Source: Haloarcula sebkhae
GTDB lineage: Archaea > Halobacteriota > Halobacteria > Halobacteriales > Haloarculaceae
Assembly (NCBI RefSeq): GCF_014647415.1
Contig: NZ_BMPD01000004.1
Span: 1 to 64,000 of the forward strand
Reading direction: 5' to 3'
DNA length: 64,000 nt
Within the stretch, counting starts at the first letter, position 1. Each line of letters starts with the position of its first letter. The translations under genes were made by a program, and so were the position numbers. The notes under the pieces were generated by a model, which saw only the letters and a list, made by a program, of their open reading frames with translations, was not told the DNA's origin and made no database searches. This document shows, piece after piece, positions 17,383 to 25,681 of this stretch.

Positions 17383-18678
17383 TTACGTGTGCCTCGACTG
17401 ATAGTGCCAGTTTCGACTGTCGTTTTGCTCATATGCGGGATTTGTTTCGAAATCCGTTGTACCGACAACAAAACCACCGTGGGCTGTAAATATGCCGTTT
17501 CGATCTGGGCTATCTGCGTTATTCAAAACATATTGGTTTCCTCGTGTTCCACTCATATCCAACAATGAGTTTCCGTATCGGCGACCCCGTCCGATGAACC
17601 AGAACGGTGCTCCACGGTCCCCTTCGGAATAATATGGATTGTTATTCTCGTATATGGAGACATCCCATGGGTATGCCATAACAGTATTGCCTGTCATTGT
17701 ATACTTATTATCGCCACGCGAATCTCTGGGATCGCTGTCCATCTTCCACAGCCACTCACTGGTAGCTGGATCAGGCTGAGTTTGAATTCGAACAGTATTT
17801 CCGCTTACTGCTCCCCCTTCCGACCGCATAGAGACCCCAATACGGAAGTCTTGTATCCGCCCCCAGAACTGGTTCCCGTTCGACCAGTCGCCCTGTGGGC
17901 CGCGGTTCTCACCAGCAGCGTAGAAGTCTACTGCCCGGTCAAACCCATCAAGGGTCCCGTTTGCGACCTGCATCGAGCAGGGTTTCGAACCACCACGGAA
18001 CTGTATTCCGATACCCTTGCCTGCGTCCCCAAGAAGGTATGCGTCTTTTACCCAGGCACGGTTGGCCGTATCTAATTTCTGTACGTTTTGGGGACCGATA
18101 ACGACCTGTGTCGAACTCCAGTCTTTGCCACGAGTATCGACAAACGGATCAATGAGAACGGTATCACGGGCGAGTTCGAAAACATTGAAATCCCCTGTTG
18201 GGACTACTTTCGCCCCATTACACTCTAGTCTGATACCTCTCCTTAGCCGGACAGTCTCGGATACTTCGTACGTCTCACCGGACACCATCTTGACGGTCTG
18301 TACAGGAGCCTGTCCAAACTCAGATCCAGTAGATGCGGTATCGATAACATCCTGTAGTTGTCCCGGTTGCGCGACGAACGTTCCATCACTCATTACTGTG
18401 GCTCTCTCACTGCTCTCGGCAAGTGAAACGGAGCGCGCACGCCCTGCCGCGCTGCCGAACTCCAGCCACTCCTCCCCGTTTCCAATAAATATACGTCGCG
18501 AATCTGTTGCGAGGAACTTGGCACCCTCCTTCGGTTGATACTGATTCAGGTTTTCGGCAGCATCTTTAATCTCAACTTCCGTGTCGATGCGAGAGAAATT
18601 CTCGTTCAACGGGATATGCCAGTTTTGCGCTCCGCGATCCGGGCGCTGGTAGCTGTGGTTCGGTGTCTCTTTAGCCAT
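17383..18678 (-). CDS. Beta-helix (pectate-lyase-like) surface protein, copy B
   Basis: 431-residue paralogue of copy A, with matching blocks throughout: NWHIPLNENFSRIDTEVEIK, GAKFLATDSRRIFIGNG, LECNGAKVVPTGDFNVFE, GIQFRGGSKPCSMQVANG, GNQYVLNNADSPDRNGIF. ATG 18678 is chosen over a start six codons upstream because MAKETPN reads as an N-terminus. The stop lies 27 bp from the stop of copy A on the other strand. It is the last gene of the minus-strand glycan operon. No signal peptide is visible, so export must use another route or the protein stays inside. Confidence 0.65.
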   Translation of the reverse strand: MAKETPNHSYQRPDRGAQNWHIPLNENFSRIDTEVEIKDAAENLNQYQPKEGAKFLATDSRRIFIGNGEEWLEFGSAAGRARSVSLAESSERATVMSDGTFVAQPGQLQDVIDTASTGSEFGQAPVQTVKMVSGETYEVSETVRLRRGIRLECNGAKVVPTGDFNVFELARDTVLIDPFVDTRGKDWSSTQVVIGPQNVQKLDTANRAWVKDAYLLGDAGKGIGIQFRGGSKPCSMQVANGTLDGFDRAVDFYAAGENRGPQGDWSNGNQFWGRIQDFRIGVSMRSEGGAVSGNTVRIQTQPDPATSEWLWKMDSDPRDSRGDNKYTMTGNTVMAYPWDVSIYENNNPYYSEGDRGAPFWFIGRGRRYGNSLLDMSGTRGNQYVLNNADSPDRNGIFTAHGGFVVGTTDFETNPAYEQNDSRNWHYQSRHT

Positions 18679-18747
18679 ATCGATTACTTTACACAAACCA
18701 AGTAAAATATACTGTTGCTACTCCCTCGATAAACTTTCGGGGAGCCA

Positions 18748-19929
18748 TTACTCGAGCAGTGGCTGTGCGTAGGCGGTCTCTTCGGACCTAATTTCGAGTT
18801 CCCGATACACCTGCTCGAACCCATCAACCATCGATTCGGTCGTAAACTCAGTTGCCGCCCGCTGCCCTGCAGCGGTTCCAAGCTTTTCGGCGAGAGGTTG
18901 GTGCTGATGGAGACGGATAGTCGCCCATGCAATTTCGTCGGGTGCCTGTACATCGACGAACAACCCCGTCCGGTAATTCTCCAATAGATCACTGGTGCCG
19001 TCCACAGGTGTCGCGACGATCGGAAGCTCCGCGGCCATCGCTTCGAGCACTGCACCCGGGAGCCCCTCGTAGTGGGAAGGAAAGACGAAGATATCCATGG
19101 CACCGAGAAGTGCTGGAACATCCTGTCGTGTTCCGAGGAAATGAACCGAATCAGCGCATCCGAGTGAATTGACTCGTTCCGTCACCTGCTCCCGATCAGC
19201 ACCATCACCGACGAATACGAGATGTGCATCGGGGATCTCGGAGACGATAGTTGGCCATGCATCGAGCAGATCGAAGTGACCTTTCCGCTCAACGAGACGG
19301 CCAACGGTTCCAACTACAGTGGTGTCCGTCGGGATGTCTAGCTCTGATCGCAGCTCCGCCGAGTCTGTCGTTCGGTACTGCTCGATGTTCCGGCCATTGT
19401 AGACCACCGCCACGTTTTCTTCCGCTGCACCGCGCTCAATGGCGTAGTCCCGTCCCGCTGTGGAGTTCGAAACGATCACGTCTGAGAGTGAGATCGTCAC
19501 CCGATCGATAACGTGGCGTACAACCGGTTCCTCGTTAGGCACCTCACGAATGCCGGTAATAATGGTTGCAGAACAGAACACGCCGGCGACTCTGGCAATT
19601 ACGTTGTCGTAAAAAAGGAACGACTGTATGAGATCGGGTTGTTCGCGGCAGGCAACGAAACAGAACTTGAGCGGGGCAAGCAGATAGACGAGCGGGCTTT
19701 CGACTCCATCTATCGCCCCGTTCGAAACACGACCAGCGTCGGTCAGCGACCGAACAGTGACCTCATTCGACAGTTCTGATTCGAGTGGGTTCGTAGAGAA
19801 TATTGTCCAGATAGTGACATCGTATTCCTCGCCATTGACTTCGTTCGCTAGATCAACAAGTGTGCGCTCGGCACCACCGACGACGAGTGCACCGATGAAG
19901 TACCAGAGAGTCGTACGCTCCGCTGTCAT
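18748..19929 (-). CDS. Family 4 glycosyltransferase
   Basis: 393-residue GT-B retaining glycosyltransferase. The N-domain starts TLWYFIGALVVGGAERTLVD, the GGAER phrase typical of GT4 acceptor-binding loops. The C-domain has TVVGTVGRLVERKGHFDLLD and the donor-binding motif FPSHYEGLPGAVLEAMAAEL, where the paired Glu residues contact the nucleotide sugar. No transmembrane helix. It lies between a sulfatase-fold gene and beta-helix copy B on the same strand and is presumably co-transcribed. Donor sugar unknown. Confidence 0.87.
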   Translation of the reverse strand: MTAERTTLWYFIGALVVGGAERTLVDLANEVNGEEYDVTIWTIFSTNPLESELSNEVTVRSLTDAGRVSNGAIDGVESPLVYLLAPLKFCFVACREQPDLIQSFLFYDNVIARVAGVFCSATIITGIREVPNEEPVVRHVIDRVTISLSDVIVSNSTAGRDYAIERGAAEENVAVVYNGRNIEQYRTTDSAELRSELDIPTDTTVVGTVGRLVERKGHFDLLDAWPTIVSEIPDAHLVFVGDGADREQVTERVNSLGCADSVHFLGTRQDVPALLGAMDIFVFPSHYEGLPGAVLEAMAAELPIVATPVDGTSDLLENYRTGLFVDVQAPDEIAWATIRLHQHQPLAEKLGTAAGQRAATEFTTESMVDGFEQVYRELEIRSEETAYAQPLLE

Positions 19930-20005
19930 TCTTGAATCACTCCCTTGGGTTGTGTGCTAAATGTGAGGTGCAGTGTGGACCCCGTGTTCGCGCGAGCGAT
20001 CATAC

Positions 20006-21202
20006 TCAGAGGTAACCCATGTTTTCGAGTTGTTCAGTCGTGTCCTCGTCAATGTCACGTACCGTCTCTTCACTCCCCCCTGAGAGGAGTTCCGCTATCT
20101 CCGCCCGCGCTTCATCCGCAGTAAACTGTGGGTTTCCATACGACTGATGACCCGGCATGAATCGACGATATGAGTCTCGAACCTTCTTGTTGTGGACGAC
20201 TTGTCGTCCGAAGGGTTTCTGCAGTAGCAGTGCCAGATAAACGATCGATGACGTCGTTTTGTGTCCGTCCACAAATGTGTGCCCACCGTGTTCATCCCAG
20301 AGACTCTTGATCGTCCGCTCAAACCCGCCAGTGAGACTGACAACCTTCTCAGCAGGTCCCGGTAACGAGCCGTATCGAATGTGATTCAGGTGCGTATAGC
20401 CGGTCGTCCGACCCTCTTCCTCTGTGTTCCCATCCACCCGACCGAAATCAGGTTGCGAGGACATCGCACTGGCGACCGTCGGTAAGATGTCCACATGGTG
20501 TAAGAGCCCGTTCTCGCCGGAGGGGTCCAGATCCGGATGGATGAACGACGTCGGAACGTATACGACTTCAGGCGTCGCGAGGTGTGTGTGTCCGAAGTAC
20601 CCGTATTCTCCGAGTAGCTCGCCATGATCACTGGTATAGATGACAAGGGTCTCTTCTCTGAGCCCTTTGCGTTCAAGCGTCCGGAGGATACGCTTGAACT
20701 CTTCAAACGAGCGGCCGACACCGTTGTAGTAGTCTCTTCGCGCCGTTTCCGGCTCCGACGACACGCGCCAGAGATATTCGAGAGCGGTCTCGTTGCGGTA
20801 TTCGTAGTCGTCCCAGTCGAATCCGTCGTACGGCGCGTGGCCACCGGGCCGACGCGCAACGTGGACAAAAGGGGGCTCGACATCGTCGATCGATTTCCGT
20901 GGAGGATTAGCAAACATCTCCGCAATGCTGTGATTCATTCCGCCTTGAGCAGCTATCGAAACTTCGTGGCTCTCAATATCGAATACTGAACGGACGTTCG
21001 CGGGCACAGAATGCTTGAAGCTGTGAATATTGCTGTTCGGTGGTAACAGCCCGGTCAACAAACTCCCGAACGACGTGGGCGTGTGTGTTGATGCCGCAAT
21101 CGTCTTGTGGGTCTGCCCGATTTCCGCGAGATCATCGTTAATTGCGTTATATCTGACGGCGTCGTCAACGTATATGAGAACGTTCTCTACGTCGATATCC
21201 AT
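20006..21202 (-). CDS. Sulfatase-fold hydrolase or transferase
   Basis: 398-residue alkaline phosphatase/sulfatase superfamily member. It opens MDIDVENVLIYVDDAVRYNA, the first metal-binding Asp pair. THTPTSFGSLLTGLLPPNSN contains the Thr/Ser nucleophile region, and VIYTSDHGELLGEYGYFGHT gives the second metal site (Asp-His) and a downstream His. The C-terminus ends in the Glu/Gln-rich EDTTEQLENMGYL found in haloarchaeal members. No signal peptide. It shares the minus-strand operon with glycosyltransferases and may act on sulfate or phosphate groups of the glycan or of its precursors. Confidence 0.8.
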   Translation of the reverse strand: MDIDVENVLIYVDDAVRYNAINDDLAEIGQTHKTIAASTHTPTSFGSLLTGLLPPNSNIHSFKHSVPANVRSVFDIESHEVSIAAQGGMNHSIAEMFANPPRKSIDDVEPPFVHVARRPGGHAPYDGFDWDDYEYRNETALEYLWRVSSEPETARRDYYNGVGRSFEEFKRILRTLERKGLREETLVIYTSDHGELLGEYGYFGHTHLATPEVVYVPTSFIHPDLDPSGENGLLHHVDILPTVASAMSSQPDFGRVDGNTEEEGRTTGYTHLNHIRYGSLPGPAEKVVSLTGGFERTIKSLWDEHGGHTFVDGHKTTSSIVYLALLLQKPFGRQVVHNKKVRDSYRRFMPGHQSYGNPQFTADEARAEIAELLSGGSEETVRDIDEDTTEQLENMGYL

Positions 21203-21314
21203 GCTACCAGAGGGTGGCTACCACAACAATATAGTAAAGACACCCCTACGAGGTATGAAACAGCACATAAAAAACACTCTCTGGTGATGGGACAGGATAT
21301 CTACCTAGAACAGC

Positions 21315-22271
21315 TCATTTCGTAATTACTCCACTTTTGATCGAGTTGAGGGTCTTCATCGCGTTTTTCGCCGGCTTATAGCTAAATCTACCCCCGAGCG
21401 CAGCGAGTGCAAACATCCACCTGTCGGTTCGAAACGGCCAGTAATACACTGATTTAACCAGTTGCGTTCTCGCATCAGAGTATGCTCTGGCACGTAACGC
21501 TTCCTGTCCAAGAATGAACAGCAGTGACGCGAGAAAGGCCCGCTCGTATTTTCGTCCGTATCTCGCAGCGAGTTCTCGGTGTTTCTCTACCATTAACGGG
21601 TAGGAGATATCCCGCTTCTCAGCGTAGTTGTTGCTGATTCGGTCCGTTTCTTCGGGACAGTTCCGATATGTCAGTACCTCGGTAATCACGCGAAACTCAG
21701 TATGTAGCGAGAGTCGTATCAGCCACTCTCTGTCTTGCCAGCTGGGAAACCGGTCGTCAGGGAGCCCGGCCTGTGGGATGATATCAGCCGCGACCATCAA
21801 CGTCGAGAATTCACCAAACGACTCTCCCAAGAGGAGGTCTTTGGTAACATTCCCTTCCACCGTGAAGATAACGTCCCGTGTGTAGTCCCCGTAATTGTAC
21901 TCACATCCGGTGTAGACGACGCCGACGCTGTCAGCGCTCTCTTCCATCTCAGTAACCTGTCGAGCAATCTTTTCGGAGTCCCAGGCGTCGTCGTCATCTA
22001 ACAACGCGATGTACTCGCCTTCTGCCCGTTGGATTCCCGTGTTCCGTGCCTGATTCGCTCCCCTGTTCTGTTGGTGACGGATACAGTTGACTTCGATACC
22101 CTCCAGCGACTCTCCGGCAAGTGTATCGGCTGCGGGCTGCGGGGAATGATCGTCGACGACGATGAGTTCGATATTTGAGTACGTCTGCTCTGCGACGCTT
22201 CGTGCTGCATTCCGAAGCTTGTCCGGTCGCTTGTATGTCGGGAGGACAACGCTGACGAGGGAATCTGGCAT
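21315..22271 (-). CDS. Family 2 glycosyltransferase
   Basis: 318-residue GT-A enzyme. It starts VSVVLPTYKRPDKLRNAARS, followed by NIELIVVDDHSPQ (nucleotide-binding Asp residues) and the metal-binding motif IALLDDDDAWDSEKI near residues 93-107. The second half is helical with basic segments and may sit on the membrane. It is 64 bp downstream of the large membrane protein gene and 112 bp upstream of a sulfatase-fold gene. Likely adds one residue of the repeating unit. Confidence 0.87.
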   Translation of the reverse strand: MPDSLVSVVLPTYKRPDKLRNAARSVAEQTYSNIELIVVDDHSPQPAADTLAGESLEGIEVNCIRHQQNRGANQARNTGIQRAEGEYIALLDDDDAWDSEKIARQVTEMEESADSVGVVYTGCEYNYGDYTRDVIFTVEGNVTKDLLLGESFGEFSTLMVAADIIPQAGLPDDRFPSWQDREWLIRLSLHTEFRVITEVLTYRNCPEETDRISNNYAEKRDISYPLMVEKHRELAARYGRKYERAFLASLLFILGQEALRARAYSDARTQLVKSVYYWPFRTDRWMFALAALGGRFSYKPAKNAMKTLNSIKSGVITK

Positions 22272-22335
22272 ATGGCTGGTGGTGGTTTTCGGTATCCAAG
22301 TAAAGTTAGTGTCTGGCTAGTCGTGGCTCTGCTGG

Positions 22336-24126
22336 CTAATTTTGGGGCGCTACGGACCACCCAGTAAACCCACCGTTGCTATAAACCTTGTTTGCCGTTG
22401 GATCGTTGTGCATCCTCGCCAGGCTGTCTTCACCGTATCGGAATAAATATTCCTGTTGGTCCTTTGTATAATACGAGGCAGTGTGTTGTTTGACATCGTG
22501 TGTTTTCGTGACTACATAACTTCTGCCGAACGTATCAGAAGCGATTACGTCCTGACTGAAATAGCCGAGATTCCGAGGCAAGTTATTGTTCATACTGAAA
22601 CTCTGTGGATAGTAGCGGGGATGGTTTGTGCCTAAGACGAACGCTTCCATCTTATGTGACGTATCCATTGCATGGATCGGAACACCTTCGTCAATATTCG
22701 CTGCCATGAATTGGGACCCATCGTACTCTGCGTAGGTCATGTGACGGTTTGGCTCGTAGGCAGCATTTGCGGCGAGACAAGCACCTAGGAGTATGAGTAC
22801 GGTCAAAGCAACGGTGCTTACCGAGTTGCGCTTGATAGCGCTATGTATGAGTGCCATCCCAACGAGGACTGCAGCGAACAGGAGGGCGTATCTGTTTACT
22901 CTAATTATACCCTTCACGATGAGATTACTGAGAAGGAAAATCGCCGCGACACCAAGCCCTGCGACGAAGTGAACCGAACCGAAGCCCCAGTCGTACCGCA
23001 TCTCCCTGGAGAGAAACCAGTACAAGGTCAAAAGGACGAATGCGCCGGCGATAGCGAAGTAAATTGTAGTCGACCCGTACAGCGTGATGAATTTCTCGGC
23101 GAGTTGTAGCGGTGAAAACTGAACTGAGCCGGCTCGCTGTACCTCTCTAGCTGCTGGGTTCATATCGTCCTGTGCTGCAACGACTTTTATTATGGCTTGG
23201 CGTGTCTGACCGAAGTTGGTGAGCCAGGCGAATAGGAGCGGAAAGAAAGCCACACCAAGTCGCGGACTGAGTCGCGGAGTGGACGATTGAGAAAGCCATC
23301 CGAACAGCCCGGAATACACAGAGGTTAACAGTAATATACCTAGCATAAACAAGGTTGTCATCGGGTGCGAGTAGATGATGAACAGGCCAACCAAGAGAAT
23401 CAAGAGGAGGTACTCATTGTCGTTACTCCGTCGATACAGTTCTGTGAGCGTGAGCAAGACCGGAACGATCATAAATGAGTTCATCGCCGGGTGGTTTGAG
23501 AGATGGAAGGTCGTATAAATGAGAGTGCTGCCGGCCGCTAGTCCGGCAGCCAGACTTCCCCGGTTACCCGAGAGCGTTTTTACAAGGACTCCGATTCCGA
23601 TGATCTGGATCGTCGTAAACAACAACGCAACCAGATATGGCATCGCATCAATCGGGACACCCAGCATCGTCATCTCCGCCATCAGCACGTGTTCACCCGG
23701 ATACCAGATTCCGGGAAGAGATCCCGTTTCGAGGATCGCCTTGACATCGCCGAAGTGTTGCAGTGCATCTGCTGTCCCCTGTCCATAGAACCGATAGCCG
23801 CGAGCTTTCGGGAGGAAGAAATACAACGCGTAGTTTGAAAACACGAGGCCAAGACCGTGTCGCCAGTACCTCGTTTGTGTGATAGCTGCTGCTATCAGTG
23901 TCAATATGCCGCCAATCATGACCGAATAAAAAGTGAACCAGAACAGCTGGGACAGCCCATCTACCAGCGAGGTTTCGTATCCGGTTACCGGTTGAATGGA
24001 CAGGAAGAGTGCGCTCTCGATGACAAGGATACCGGACAGGAGGATGACCAGATATTCCTGTATGTCGCGGTTGGCGAACTCAAAGCTGTCAAATGACTGC
24101 TGGTCGAGATTAGTCTCGTGACTCAT
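22336..24126 (-). CDS. Polytopic membrane protein of the glycan locus
   Basis: 596 residues with roughly 12 hydrophobic segments over the first 470 residues, then a soluble C-terminal region of about 120 residues containing FVLGTNHPRYYPQSFSMNNN. The layout resembles GT-C glycosyltransferases or Wzy-type polymerases, which use lipid-linked substrates outside the membrane. A conserved-looking loop GYRFYGQGTADALQHFGDVK falls in the first third, where GT-C enzymes carry their acidic catalytic loop; Asp residues are present. Position in an operon with GTs supports an assembly role. Family assignment is uncertain. Confidence 0.6.
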   Translation of the reverse strand: MSHETNLDQQSFDSFEFANRDIQEYLVILLSGILVIESALFLSIQPVTGYETSLVDGLSQLFWFTFYSVMIGGILTLIAAAITQTRYWRHGLGLVFSNYALYFFLPKARGYRFYGQGTADALQHFGDVKAILETGSLPGIWYPGEHVLMAEMTMLGVPIDAMPYLVALLFTTIQIIGIGVLVKTLSGNRGSLAAGLAAGSTLIYTTFHLSNHPAMNSFMIVPVLLTLTELYRRSNDNEYLLLILLVGLFIIYSHPMTTLFMLGILLLTSVYSGLFGWLSQSSTPRLSPRLGVAFFPLLFAWLTNFGQTRQAIIKVVAAQDDMNPAAREVQRAGSVQFSPLQLAEKFITLYGSTTIYFAIAGAFVLLTLYWFLSREMRYDWGFGSVHFVAGLGVAAIFLLSNLIVKGIIRVNRYALLFAAVLVGMALIHSAIKRNSVSTVALTVLILLGACLAANAAYEPNRHMTYAEYDGSQFMAANIDEGVPIHAMDTSHKMEAFVLGTNHPRYYPQSFSMNNNLPRNLGYFSQDVIASDTFGRSYVVTKTHDVKQHTASYYTKDQQEYLFRYGEDSLARMHNDPTANKVYSNGGFTGWSVAPQN

Positions 24127-24129
24127 TTA

Positions 24130-24357
24130 TTACCCCTCTGACGCGCTACGCAGTGTGAGATCCACGCCTTTGCGGATCTTGCGTACGGTATATATTAAGT
24201 AATCAGCGATTAACGAGTCTGAGGCCATCGCCCCTACCACAGTCAGGCACTCACCAGCGTCAATAGCCCACCTGAACCGCAATGACGATTGAGCCACGAA
24301 AACGCGACATTGCTGTCGAGCCGTGCAACCCGAATCAGTCGGTACTCGATTCGCCAT
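24130..24357 (-). CDS. Doubtful 75-residue frame filling an operon gap
   Basis: ATG at 24357 and TAA at 24130-24132 fill almost exactly the gap between the GT4 gene (stop at 24362) and the membrane protein (ATG at 24126). The spacing would suit an operon member. The product is Arg/Cys-rich and not acidic, unlike real proteins here; only the last third (ADYLIYTVRKIRKGVDLTLR) looks plausible. It may be a remnant of a lost gene or chance. Confidence 0.25.
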   Translation of the reverse strand: MANRVPTDSGCTARQQCRVFVAQSSLRFRWAIDAGECLTVVGAMASDSLIADYLIYTVRKIRKGVDLTLRSASEG

Positions 24358-24361
24358 GCGT

Positions 24362-25552
24362 TCAGATCTCGTCTTTGATCACAGGTGTGGGACTGCTGAT
24401 CGACTCCTTCTTGTCTCGAGTCACGGAGTCATCGATTTCAGCCACTTGGCCCAGTATTTCCGTTGTTTCTTGTACTGTCTCTGCCCAGTTATAGCGCGTA
24501 GTGACGATTTCTCGACCGTGTTTTCCCAGTTCTGAGAGCCGATGCTCATCGCTGAGCAAATCAGAAATCGCCGTCGCGAATCCCTCAATATTGCCGACTT
24601 GAACTGTCTTTCCCGTTTGATTAACTATTTTCGAGGTCTGCTCAAGATTGCTGGCAACGACTGGCGTTTCACAGGCTAACGCTTCGATAACTGTCCGTGG
24701 AAAGCCTTCAGTCCGACTCGGCAAGACGAACAGGTCCGCAGCTCTGAATACCGATGGCATCTGTTGATATGGGACCCGCCCCAGAAATTCCACAGCATCT
24801 GCAAGTCCCTTGTCAGCGACTGTCGATTCGAGACGGTCTCGAAGCGGGCCATCGCCGCAAAAAAACAGCGAGGCGTCCGGACAGTGCTTTCGTATCGAAT
24901 CGAACGCAGCTAACACGTCCTGGGGCCGCTTCCCATCGACTAAGCGGCCGACAAAGACGATTGCCTGGCCGCTCTGGTTCACAATATCGGGATGCTCCTG
25001 TCCGGCAGGTGAGAAGCGGTTGGTATCTATTCCGTTGTTTACAACCGCGATGTCAGCGTCGACACCGATATTACGGAGCTTAGATTGCTCGACATCGGTG
25101 TAGCAAAGCGTGACATCGGCCGAATCATATGTCCACTTGCCCAGCGTCCGAAGGTGTGCACGCGAGAACCAGAACGGACCTCGTTGTGAGTTGAGGCCGT
25201 GGCATGTGATTGCAACTGGGATATCGGCCATGCGGCAGTACAGAGCGGCCACGTTACTTGAGAAGAATAGGTGAGAGTGGGTATGAACCACGTCGAAGTC
25301 TTCCATACCACGTAGATCACTGACAGTGTTGGCGAAGATCTGATTCCCGAGGAGCTCTAGCTTCGGCGGTTGTTTGATTAGAGTGTACCCGTCTTGATCA
25401 GTGACCTCTCGCTCTTCCACCCCGTCCGAGACGGTCAAGACGGTGACCTCATGCCCCATCGCAGCCTGATCACGGCTCAGAGCATGTATATGATATGGCG
25501 CACCACCGACGGTTTCGGGGAAGATGTCCTGGGCGACCCGGAGTATATGCAT
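24362..25552 (-). CDS. Family 4 glycosyltransferase
   Basis: 396-residue GT-B enzyme. The N-domain begins MHILRVAQDIFPETVGGAPY, and an internal DFDVVHTHSHLFFSSNVAAL is the usual acceptor-domain segment. The C-domain has AIVFVGRLVDGKRPQDVLAA and the donor motif PSRTEGFPRTVIEALACETP. No membrane helix. It follows the asparagine synthetase gene by 129 bp on the same strand. Probably acts on a cytoplasmic lipid-linked precursor; donor unknown. Confidence 0.87.
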   Translation of the reverse strand: MHILRVAQDIFPETVGGAPYHIHALSRDQAAMGHEVTVLTVSDGVEEREVTDQDGYTLIKQPPKLELLGNQIFANTVSDLRGMEDFDVVHTHSHLFFSSNVAALYCRMADIPVAITCHGLNSQRGPFWFSRAHLRTLGKWTYDSADVTLCYTDVEQSKLRNIGVDADIAVVNNGIDTNRFSPAGQEHPDIVNQSGQAIVFVGRLVDGKRPQDVLAAFDSIRKHCPDASLFFCGDGPLRDRLESTVADKGLADAVEFLGRVPYQQMPSVFRAADLFVLPSRTEGFPRTVIEALACETPVVASNLEQTSKIVNQTGKTVQVGNIEGFATAISDLLSDEHRLSELGKHGREIVTTRYNWAETVQETTEILGQVAEIDDSVTRDKKESISSPTPVIKDEI

Positions 25553-25681
25553 TTATGTCGCCCGACTCTTGCGGGTAGACGGGTATAGTTAACAGTCGGT
25601 TTTTTGAGTAATATGCCACTATAGCCAGTACAAGACGCCAAATCGTGGTGTATAGTCACACCGGCTCCTGACTCCGTATTC

